36,219 nt of DNA from Candidatus Auribacterota bacterium. GTDB taxonomy: Bacteria > Auribacterota > Tritonobacteria > UBA1439. Of the stretch, positions 7,780-14,553 are shown one piece after another. The notes below the pieces were generated by a model. That model was not told the DNA's origin. It saw only the letters and a program-made list of their open reading frames with translations, and made no database searches. Position 1 is the first letter of the stretch. Each line of letters opens with the position of its first letter. A program made the translations under genes and the position numbers. The DNA is taken from contig JAPLCX010000117.1 in assembly GCA_026392035.1 (NCBI GenBank), positions 1-36,219 on the forward strand. Reading direction: 5' to 3'.

Positions 7780-8866
7780 GCCGGCTGTCGCAGAGGTTAA
7801 TGAGCGCCTGGGGAGTCCCCGCTTTCTTCCTGAACGCCGCGCTCCATCTCCTCCGGTATGCCGCGTGGAGCTTTTTCAGGAATGCCTCGCTCACCCCTTG
7901 CCACTGCTTTGACTTGACCGCTTTGAACTCCTCGAAGGGCTGACGGTATTCATCCTCCGGCCAGCGCTCGTGCAGGGCATCCTCGAGCGTCCAGCCTGTC
8001 TCAGCCAGGTGCCTGAGCTCCCTCCAGTACGCCTCCAACTTTCTCAGGTAATCCTCGATGTCGTAGGCCCGCGTCCCGGCGTCGTAGATGACGCAGCGCT
8101 CGAGCGGATAGTAGGTCGATTCGTACTGCGACAGTTCGAACTCCGGCGCGAGGAGGCACCGGCTCCGCATGAGATCGGTCCCCTGGATTTTTATCTTCAC
8201 CGCGGTCTTGGAGTCGGCGAGGTGGAACTTGCCCTCGAGGTACACGGCGCAGGTCCGCTCGTACCGCGGGAAGAGCTGGCGCAGCATCGCGTGGTACTGC
8301 CTGAGGAGCTTCTCGAGCTTGTGGCAGCCGATGGTGAAAAAGAATACCTGGCGGATGGGCGTCCCGCTGTTCTTGGCCAGGTTCACGATGATGTCCATGC
8401 CATTGCTGATCGTGATCCCGGTGGCGATGACGTCAGCGAAGAAGAGCGTGCCGTCGGGGGGAATGAGAATCTTGCGGTACTGGTTGTCCTTGATGAACCA
8501 CCGCCCGTATTTGTCCTTCTCGCGCTGCGACGTGATGAAGGAGGACGAGTGGATATTGAAGCCGTACGCCCGCGCGAGCGCGCGCCGCATGCCGAAGTTG
8601 AGGCTGCCCCGGAGGAAGTGGACGACCCCGATTGAGCGAGGATCAAGCCTGCGTATCGCTGAGGCCGGCGGGAAATTGACGAGGATCGAGGCGATCGCGG
8701 ACTCGAGAAGGTCGGTATACCTGACACCCATGATCTCCGGCCGGTTGCAGACCTCCCGGCTCTCGGGGGTTGAGGCAATGTAGCGCACCAGGCTGTCGCC
8801 GTACTCACCCTTGAGCTCGTAGATGACTGCTCGCTTGTTCTTCTTGAGGAGCTTGAGGTATTCCAC
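7754..8866 (-). CDS. Phosphoribosyltransferase-like protein
   Basis: This 370-aa protein contains a PRPP-loop-like segment, FFADVIATGITISNG (residues ~147-161), resembling the VDDVITTGGT signature of type I phosphoribosyltransferases but with one acidic residue replaced by alanine. The preceding IGVVHFLRGSLNFGMRRALA resembles the substrate/PP loop. The C-terminal 160 residues match no domain I recognise (rich in W, Y and R, with ETGWTLEDALHERW). It lies 15 bp downstream of a nucleotidyltransferase-like gene on the same strand, so the two probably act together. The substrate is unknown. Confidence 0.6.
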   Translation of the reverse strand: MEYLKLLKKNKRAVIYELKGEYGDSLVRYIASTPESREVCNRPEIMGVRYTDLLESAIASILVNFPPASAIRRLDPRSIGVVHFLRGSLNFGMRRALARAYGFNIHSSSFITSQREKDKYGRWFIKDNQYRKILIPPDGTLFFADVIATGITISNGMDIIVNLAKNSGTPIRQVFFFTIGCHKLEKLLRQYHAMLRQLFPRYERTCAVYLEGKFHLADSKTAVKIKIQGTDLMRSRCLLAPEFELSQYESTYYPLERCVIYDAGTRAYDIEDYLRKLEAYWRELRHLAETGWTLEDALHERWPEDEYRQPFEEFKAVKSKQWQGVSEAFLKKLHAAYRRRWSAAFRKKAGTPQALINLCDSRLTRLSRVL

Positions 8867-8881
8867 GCACTGTCCCCCGGC

Positions 8882-9895
8882 TTACGCCAGCGTCTCTATC
8901 TCTCGCGGCAGCGTCACGAGGAGGGCGTCCCGCTCATCGCGGGCCCTGGTAATCCTCACCAGGCGGCTCCTGACCCGCAGTCGGTAGCCACCGAAATACT
9001 CCCCGCGCTGCGACCCGTCATAGATGACCACATCGATCGGCTCGCGACGCTGCCGGCCATCCAGGGTGACGTGGTCGAGCGTGAGGATGGCGGGGAGGTA
9101 GCCGGTGTGGCGGTCATTGACGACCACTCCGCTCGCTGAAACCGATTCCTTGATGACCTCCATGCGAAAATCTTTGAGGGGTATCTCATCGCGGCGCGCG
9201 TACTTGAAAAATGGACAGATGACCGTGCCGAGGTGCTTGAATCGAAGGGGCCAGGTTTTGCCGAGCTCGACACACTCTCGATCCGGGCTTTCCCTCTTGA
9301 GCTGCCTGATGCGCTTGATGATCTCGAAGTTCTCCTGTACGCTCCCGAAGAAGATGACGTCCACATCCTCCTCGGGCTCTTTATAGTAACCGTACGAGAG
9401 CGATCCGTTGCACCCCACCCGTTCCCTCGGCACGCACAGGAGCTCCTCGAGAGAGCTGACGACCTCCGCGATCCGTGGCGTGGATTCCATGAGGAGACGG
9501 AGGGATCTTTTGCCGTCAAAGTAACCCCTCATCTCGCTGAGGAGGAAATGACTGAAGTGGTCCGCATAGGGGGGGCGTGGCGGTCGCGTGGCGAGCTCGG
9601 GGAGCAGCTCGACCTGGCGGCGCACCTGCTCCTTGTAGGAAACAATCACCAGTTTCCCGCCTTCATAGCGCCGGTGGGTCCAGTTAAAATTTTTTCCGTA
9701 AATGATTATATGACCATCGGGATCGGGATATTTGATCAGGCAACCGAAGAGCCCCCCCGGAGGGTGGGCATATCCCTCGCTGTACACAAGGCCGCCCTTC
9801 CTGTGCAGGAAATACATGGCGTCCGAAGGCCCGTCGGCGAGCTTCTCCACAGGGAGAAGGTACTTCTGTACTGTTTTTTCAAAAAGATCATTCAT
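8882..9895 (-). CDS. Pol-beta-type nucleotidyltransferase-like protein
   Basis: This 337-aa protein was started at ATG 9895, with GGAG upstream. At residues ~169-187 it has GSLSYGYYKEPEEDVDVIF, the GSxxxG...DxD pattern of minimal nucleotidyltransferases that hold two metal-binding aspartates. A third acidic residue could be in EPIDVVIYD near the C-terminus. The N-terminal third (MNDLFEKTVQKYLLP, then KYPDPDGHIIIYG) is not recognised. The gene is first in an operon with the phosphoribosyltransferase-like gene. The role could be nucleotide or tRNA modification, but nothing in the sequence fixes this. Confidence 0.6.
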   Translation of the reverse strand: MNDLFEKTVQKYLLPVEKLADGPSDAMYFLHRKGGLVYSEGYAHPPGGLFGCLIKYPDPDGHIIIYGKNFNWTHRRYEGGKLVIVSYKEQVRRQVELLPELATRPPRPPYADHFSHFLLSEMRGYFDGKRSLRLLMESTPRIAEVVSSLEELLCVPRERVGCNGSLSYGYYKEPEEDVDVIFFGSVQENFEIIKRIRQLKRESPDRECVELGKTWPLRFKHLGTVICPFFKYARRDEIPLKDFRMEVIKESVSASGVVVNDRHTGYLPAILTLDHVTLDGRQRREPIDVVIYDGSQRGEYFGGYRLRVRSRLVRITRARDERDALLVTLPREIETLA

Positions 9896-10071
9896 CGCGC
9901 GTTCTTTCGTTTCTCCGCCGGCGACTCGCGTGCGCACTATGCCTGCAAAGGATAGCACAGATTGCCCTCGTCCGGCAACATTCGAATGAGGAAGGGCTTT
10001 TCCAAACAGGAACACAAGATGAGCTGTAACATCCTGGAATGCACGATGTAATAACGCTGCCGCCGCGGAGA

Positions 10072-10764
10072 TCACTCCTCCTGCGCCGGCGGAGGGGTAT
10101 GGGTCATCTGGGCGATGTTCATGCCGACGAGCCTCGCGATGAGGATCGCGACGAAGAGTTGCCCGGAAATTGCTTCCATATACGAGAGCGTCTGGGAAAG
10201 CGCGGTCTGCGGGCCGATATCGCCATAGCCCAATGTCGTCAGCGTGGTGAAGCTGAAATAAAGGAGCTCGGAAAAAGAGCCTCCCCATTGCGGCATGACC
10301 CTCCCGAAGGAAGTGGGGTCAAGGTCTTCCGCAATCGCGTAGATGAGCGCCCAGAAAATGCCAAGGAGGAGATAACCGCTTATCGCTGCGTATATCTTGT
10401 CGCCGGTGACCCTGCAGCCGGTGAAGATGCTCTTCAAGAGCACATAAATTACCAATGTGAAAAATGCGACATAGGCACCCATGAGCGAATACTTGACCGC
10501 GCTCCATGCTGCGGGTGACAGGTTTGTCATCAACGGCAAGAGCGGTCCGCATAATCCTGCGCCCAGCCCGAGGATGACGCCTACCCAGAAAATGCGGCGC
10601 GATGAGGCGAGGATCTTGAGTGCCCCAAGGATGACGAGGAGTAAGAGCAGCGAGAGAAAGAAGCGGCCCCGCTCATCATTTCTGAGGAAAGGGACCATGA
10701 TGAGGATCATGATAATGGCGAGCATGAGCGTCACGTAGAGGTGCCGGTGATATTTCAGGGTCAT
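10072..10764 (-). CDS. Two-pore-domain-type K+ channel protein
   Basis: This 230-aa membrane protein has several hydrophobic segments (about residues 9-25, 36-52, 58-80, 88-110, 126-145, 195-215) and a clear potassium selectivity filter, TTLTTLGYGD, at about residues 173-182 between the last two. That is the pore signature of the Ion_trans_2 family. The preceding helix GGSFSELLYFSF is the pore helix. There is no cytoplasmic RCK or cyclic-nucleotide domain, so gating is not apparent. The start at ATG 10764 excludes an unlikely 24-residue extension. It lies 25 bp downstream of the lipoprotein gene on the same strand. Confidence 0.85.
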   Translation of the reverse strand: MTLKYHRHLYVTLMLAIIMILIMVPFLRNDERGRFFLSLLLLLVILGALKILASSRRIFWVGVILGLGAGLCGPLLPLMTNLSPAAWSAVKYSLMGAYVAFFTLVIYVLLKSIFTGCRVTGDKIYAAISGYLLLGIFWALIYAIAEDLDPTSFGRVMPQWGGSFSELLYFSFTTLTTLGYGDIGPQTALSQTLSYMEAISGQLFVAILIARLVGMNIAQMTHTPPPAQEE

Positions 10765-10789
10765 TGATGAGTGATCCTCCAGGCGAGTG

Positions 10790-11791
10790 CTACTCTTTCC
10801 GGATGCGGAAATCCGTATGGGCGATCCTCCCGCCATTCATAAAATAGGTGGCCCGATAACTCCCAGGGCCACCCTTCGCAACGAGCGCGGCGATATTCTC
10901 CTTGAACGCGTGAATGTCGCTCGCCTCTTCCCACGTGTAGCGCTCTTCGGAGATGGTCGCGCCCGTGTCCACCTTGTCTATCTTCACGAGGATCTCTTTC
11001 CCCGCAAATTCTCTGTCGAGCTCGATGACGACGTAGAGCGCATCATCCCGGGGGGTGAACGCGGAGCGAATATCCACGGCGTGATCGATGAACGCGCCGC
11101 AGACAACGAGACTGCCCCGCGGCACCCTGGCCCGCTGCTGGTGCGGGATGAGGCCGAGCAGAAGTTTCCTTGCGGCGCTATCCGCGGCCTGGTCCAGGAC
11201 CTCCGCCTCGCCCCGGGCAGGGGGAGCGCCATAGGAAGAGGAGGTGCCGACCCTCGAGTCGGACCAGATGACCCTCCCCGTGGAAGCGTCGATAAGCCTG
11301 ATGCTCGCCTCGACCACGGCATCTATTTTATACCAGTCAACGGGCATCTGGTCATAATAGGCTGGGTGTGGAGATTCACCATAATCGAATGGCTCCCCGT
11401 AGAAACGCACCTCATGAAAGCGGTCGCTCTTGTAGTTCAGAACAGTGCCGATGAGGAGCGCGTCAGCCCCTGTTGACCGGCCGAGCTCCATTGCGACGGC
11501 AGGATTCATATCGCCCGCGGGGGGTGAATAGTTCTTTGGGGTATCGGCCTTGAGCGTGCCCCCCGGGGCTATCTTATAGGGGCCCCTCTGGAGGAGCAGG
11601 GCGGTGAGCTTCTCCGACACGACCTGCCCTGCGCCAGGGCATCCTGATCGATTCTCAAACGGTAATACGGCGATGGTGTGAACTTTCTGAGAATCGAACC
11701 GCGGCCTGATGGTAACCCAGACATTGGGCCCGGCACAGCCGACGAGCAACGCCGCAACCGCAGCGCTCATGGAGACGCGCACGCTCAACAT
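10790..11791 (-). CDS. CsgG/DUF799-like outer-membrane lipoprotein
   Basis: This 333-aa protein starts at ATG 11791 with a lipoprotein signal, SMSAAVAALLVGC, whose LVGC lipobox would be cleaved and lipidated at the cysteine near residue 18. The mature part begins with a TolB/CsgG-like strand, TIAVLPFENRSG, followed by VVSEKLTALLLQRG, GADALLIGTVLNY and IRLIDASTGRVIWSDSR. That order resembles CsgG or GNA1162 (DUF799) lipoproteins. The C-terminal 100 residues form a second beta-rich domain (GSLVVCGAFIDH...FMNGGRIAHTDFRIRKE) that I do not recognise. A role in envelope assembly is inferred only from family resemblance. Confidence 0.75.
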   Translation of the reverse strand: MLSVRVSMSAAVAALLVGCAGPNVWVTIRPRFDSQKVHTIAVLPFENRSGCPGAGQVVSEKLTALLLQRGPYKIAPGGTLKADTPKNYSPPAGDMNPAVAMELGRSTGADALLIGTVLNYKSDRFHEVRFYGEPFDYGESPHPAYYDQMPVDWYKIDAVVEASIRLIDASTGRVIWSDSRVGTSSSYGAPPARGEAEVLDQAADSAARKLLLGLIPHQQRARVPRGSLVVCGAFIDHAVDIRSAFTPRDDALYVVIELDREFAGKEILVKIDKVDTGATISEERYTWEEASDIHAFKENIAALVAKGGPGSYRATYFMNGGRIAHTDFRIRKE

Positions 11792-11975
11792 GTTCCCCGC
11801 TCCATTCCACTCCATGCTCTGGATTATACACCGGGGGTGCAGTTTTTCAAACATTTTCTCAGGAGAGCGGGGCCCGGAAAAGGTTGCGGGCGCCTGCACA
11901 CTATGGTAGAGTACCGAGGACGTCGCGAGAAAAGGGTTGTCGGCAGCAGATCGGCAAATCTGAAACACGGGTGCC

Positions 11976-12434
11976 ATGGGCTACTCACCGCACATACCCG
12001 AGCACGGCAGCGGGGACATTGATACCGTCAACTCCCAGGGCCAGGCGGTCCCGTCACCGGATGCTGAGATGCAGCTCGTTCCCACCCCTGAGAGGAAGAG
12101 CGGCTGCGTCATCTACATTAACAGCGGCGCAATCGGGGGCGGCGATCATCCCCACGCCCGCAGTCTCATGCACGGCTTCCTCTACACCCTCACCGAGATC
12201 GCCCCGCAGCCGAAGGCAATCATCCTTGTCGGTTCGGCGGTGAGGCTGGCGCAACCGGGCTCCGCCGCCATGGAGAGTCTGTCGATCATGCAGGAGCAGG
12301 GCGTCCAGATTCTTGTCGCTGAGAAATCCCTCAGGGAGATCGAAGGCGAGGCCGGCATTACAGTGGGGAAACCGGTGACGATGCACGCGATCCTCAACGC
12401 GCTCCTCCAGGCTGAGAAGGTAATAAGCCTCTGA
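11976..12434 (+). CDS. DsrE/YedF-like protein
   Basis: This 152-aa protein has a C-terminal DsrE-type fold resembling the second domain of the selenium-metabolism protein YedF: VIYINSGAIGGGDH, LMHGFLYTLTEIAP, KAIILVGSAVRLA, LSIMQEQGVQILVAE, and a final NALLQAEKVISL. YedF-like proteins usually carry a cysteine-bearing CGTC-like segment at the point where this protein reads VAEKSLREIEG, so the expected cysteine is missing. The N-terminal 40 residues look disordered. Sulfur or selenium relay is therefore doubtful. The gene is divergent from the lipoprotein gene and converges with the small membrane gene (8-bp gap). Confidence 0.65.
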   Translation: MGYSPHIPEHGSGDIDTVNSQGQAVPSPDAEMQLVPTPERKSGCVIYINSGAIGGGDHPHARSLMHGFLYTLTEIAPQPKAIILVGSAVRLAQPGSAAMESLSIMQEQGVQILVAEKSLREIEGEAGITVGKPVTMHAILNALLQAEKVISL

Positions 12435-12441
12435 GCGGCCA

Positions 12442-12768
12442 CTACATGGAGAGCCAGTCGAACCAGCCGAGGTCAAAAAGCTCGCTGTAGGTCGCCAGGC
12501 CGAGGAGCGCCACGTAGATGAGGATACCGGCGAGGGAGAGCGGCGCACTGTGCTTCCGGCAAAATGCGAGAATCGATTTCTCTTTGAGGAAGCAAACTGC
12601 TATGAGCGCGAAACCGACGGCGGCGCCGAGTGGCACACGTCCCCTCATAGAGGGAATGACAGTCGCCGCCCAGGCACCGGCCAGAGTGAACACCATGACC
12701 AAGAGGAGGCGCAGGGCCACGCTCAGGATTGTATCGATACGGCCGCGAGGCCACGGTGTGGTATTCAT
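12442..12768 (-). CDS. Small three-TM membrane protein
   Basis: This 108-aa protein has three hydrophobic stretches, SVALRLLLVMVFTLAGAWAA, LGAAVGFALIAVCFL and LAGILIYVALLGLATY. It is the third gene of a minus-strand cluster with an EF-Tu domain-II-like protein and a zinc-ribbon protein, starting 5 bp after the preceding stop. No family is recognised and no clear ribosome binding site is seen, so translational coupling is likely. Confidence 0.6.
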   Translation of the reverse strand: MNTTPWPRGRIDTILSVALRLLLVMVFTLAGAWAATVIPSMRGRVPLGAAVGFALIAVCFLKEKSILAFCRKHSAPLSLAGILIYVALLGLATYSELFDLGWFDWLSM

Positions 12769-12773
12769 TCAGT

Positions 12774-13076
12774 TCACGCCTGAGCGGGTGCGGCGGCTTC
12801 TGCCTTTTTCTTTTCCCCTTCCTGCTTTATCCCGAACTCCTTCCAGCACCTCTTCGTGCAGTAATATCCGCCGTTCCGATAGTACCATTTGACGCGGCTC
12901 AGCGCTTTGCCGCACTGCTCGCACTTGTCGGGTTTCTCCTTCTTCGGAGCAGGCGCGTTTTTCTGTGCGCCCTCTTTCTTCGACGCCTCGCCCCCCGCGG
13001 CCTCCGGGGGCTTCACCTCCCCCGCTGTGCCTTTTCCCCTCTCCGCTCCCGCCTCCTTCTTTATTTCATCTGTCAT
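12774..13076 (-). CDS. Small C4 zinc-binding protein with charged tails
   Basis: This 100-aa protein has a treble-clef-like cysteine set, CEQCGKALSRVKWYY followed by YCTKRCWKEFG (C-x2-C...C-x3-C), flanked by long low-complexity K/E/A/P tails. The core resembles TRASH/MYM-type metal-binding fingers, but no function can be assigned. Its ATG overlaps the stop of the upstream gene by ATGA, so it is translationally coupled to the EF-Tu domain-II-like protein. Confidence 0.65.
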   Translation of the reverse strand: MTDEIKKEAGAERGKGTAGEVKPPEAAGGEASKKEGAQKNAPAPKKEKPDKCEQCGKALSRVKWYYRNGGYYCTKRCWKEFGIKQEGEKKKAEAAAPAQA

Positions 13077-13348
13077 AAGCTCGCCGTTCCTCCATCCTGG
13101 ACAATCTTATACACCTTGTCGTGAGGCCGCACCATCTCTGCAACCCTGATACCAATGGAATCGCCTGCCTTGGCCTCGGTGATGCCCTGGTGCTCAACCT
13201 GCATTGATTCAATATTCTCCTGGCAGTCCGTGGTGTGGCCGACAATCCGGATGCGATCACCGACGCTGAGCGGGCCGCTCAGCTCAATGGCCGCAACCTG
13301 GATATGACCGAAATAGTGCGTGACCCTTCCAATCTCGATCTCTGGCAT
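13073..13348 (-). CDS. Standalone EF-Tu domain-II-like protein
   Basis: This 91-aa protein starts at ATG 13348 with a strong AGGAGGTGAG ribosome binding site. Its sequence (IGRVTHYFGHIQVAAIEL, LSVGDRIRIVGHT, ESMQVEHQGITEAKAGD, IGIRVAEMVRPHDKVYKI) matches the beta-barrel domain II of translational GTPases, without any GTPase domain. Such free-standing proteins are annotated as translation elongation factor-like. They could bind aminoacyl-tRNA ends or act as a general scaffold; the role is unknown. It is first of a three-gene operon divergent from the PflX-like radical SAM gene, with about 278 bp between starts. Confidence 0.78.
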   Translation of the reverse strand: MPEIEIGRVTHYFGHIQVAAIELSGPLSVGDRIRIVGHTTDCQENIESMQVEHQGITEAKAGDSIGIRVAEMVRPHDKVYKIVQDGGTASL

Positions 13349-13626
13349 TGTTCTCACCTCCTCGAAGTTACTAACCCGCTGCCAAGAACACTTCAGAAAC
13401 CATTCCCCGTACCGGCATGGTTCAACTCAATTCCAGCGATGCCTTCATTGTACGGCAGGGGCCGGTTCCGCGCAATAGGGAACTTCGCCATTTCGAGTGG
13501 CGACTTGGATTCCTCTATCCCGGAGCGCTTCCCTCATATAGAATATAGGCGGCGCCGCGCTCGATGGGCAGCGATCCCCCTTTTGAGCGTGTGAGCACTG
13601 AGCGCGGCACGTTCTATACCATACAC

Positions 13627-14553
13627 ATGAAACAACCCACGCATCACGAGGAGCTTCCCGCCTCCTACCATCGCCTGCATGAGAACGGCGAGCTTGCACG
13701 ACGCGCCGCTTCGGCGCTCCGAATTCTCTCCCGCTGCGCGCTCTGCCCCCGGGGATGCGGCGTGAACCGCTTGAAGAACGAGACAGGGGAGTGCCGCATC
13801 GGCCTCCGTGCCGTGGTCTCCAGCGTTGGCCCTCACTTCGGCGAGGAGCCGCCGCTCGTCGGTATGCACGGCTCCGGCACCATTTTCTTTTCGGGCTGCA
13901 ACCTTCACTGCGTCTTCTGCCAGAACTTCGAGATCAGCCAGTCAGCGCTCGGCGAAACAGTGAGTCCGGAGCGCCTCGCCTCGCTCATGCTCGCCATGCA
14001 AAACTACGGCTGCCACAACCTCAACCTTGTCTCTCCCACCCACGTCGCCGCGCAGATCCTGGAAGCCCTTATGCTCGCCGTTGAGGGCGGGCTGCGGCTA
14101 CCCATCGTCTATAACTCAGGCGGCTATGATTCTCCAGAAATTCTGAAGCTCCTCGACGGCGTGGTGGATATCTATATGCCGGACGCGAAATATGGGAGCG
14201 ATGCTGAGGGGGAAACATACTCGCACGCATCCGGGTACTGGGACTGGAATCGCACCGCCCTCAGGGAAATGCACCGACAGGTAGGTGTGCTTGAAATTGA
14301 TCGGCGCGGAATCGCCCGACGTGGCCTGCTCATCAGACACCTGGTGCTGCCAAACAACCTCGCCCGCTCCGAGAATATGCTCCGCTTCATCGCCGAGGAG
14401 CTGTCGCCCGATTCTTACGTGAACATCATGGACCAGTACCGCCCCTGCCACCGCGCAGACTCATTCTCCGAGCTGGGGCGCGTGGTCAGGCCCGATGAGT
14501 TCGCGCGCGTGCTCGCCCATGCCCGCTCGCTTGGCCTGCACCGGGGATTTTAA
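13627..14553 (+). CDS. PflX-like radical SAM protein (COG1313)
   Basis: This 308-aa protein has an N-terminal cysteine pair region, CALCPRGCGVNRL, then the radical SAM motif in FFSGCNLHCVFCQNFEIS (cluster cysteines in CxxxCxxC spacing). It resembles the uncharacterised pyruvate-formate-lyase-activating-enzyme-like PflX group, whose target is not established. Other conserved-looking segments are LVSPTHVAAQILEAL, VYNSGGYDS, VDIYMPDAKYG and RHLVLPNNL. The start at ATG 13627 omits 21 nonconserved residues of the longer frame. Its 3' end overlaps the convergent helicase gene by 93 bp. Confidence 0.83.
   Translation: MKQPTHHEELPASYHRLHENGELARRAASALRILSRCALCPRGCGVNRLKNETGECRIGLRAVVSSVGPHFGEEPPLVGMHGSGTIFFSGCNLHCVFCQNFEISQSALGETVSPERLASLMLAMQNYGCHNLNLVSPTHVAAQILEALMLAVEGGLRLPIVYNSGGYDSPEILKLLDGVVDIYMPDAKYGSDAEGETYSHASGYWDWNRTALREMHRQVGVLEIDRRGIARRGLLIRHLVLPNNLARSENMLRFIAEELSPDSYVNIMDQYRPCHRADSFSELGRVVRPDEFARVLAHARSLGLHRGF

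Noticed and set aside
7970-8635. Plus-strand 221-codon ORF opposite the PRTase-like gene
   Set aside because: Its composition is low-complexity and charged, typical of an antisense frame; the minus strand has the PRPP-loop-like motif and operon context.
9895-10288. 131-residue N-terminal extension of the nucleotidyltransferase-like gene
   Set aside because: The extension is frame-open but lacks conserved features, while ATG 9895 has GGAG upstream. The stretch also overlaps the 3' end of the upstream channel gene.
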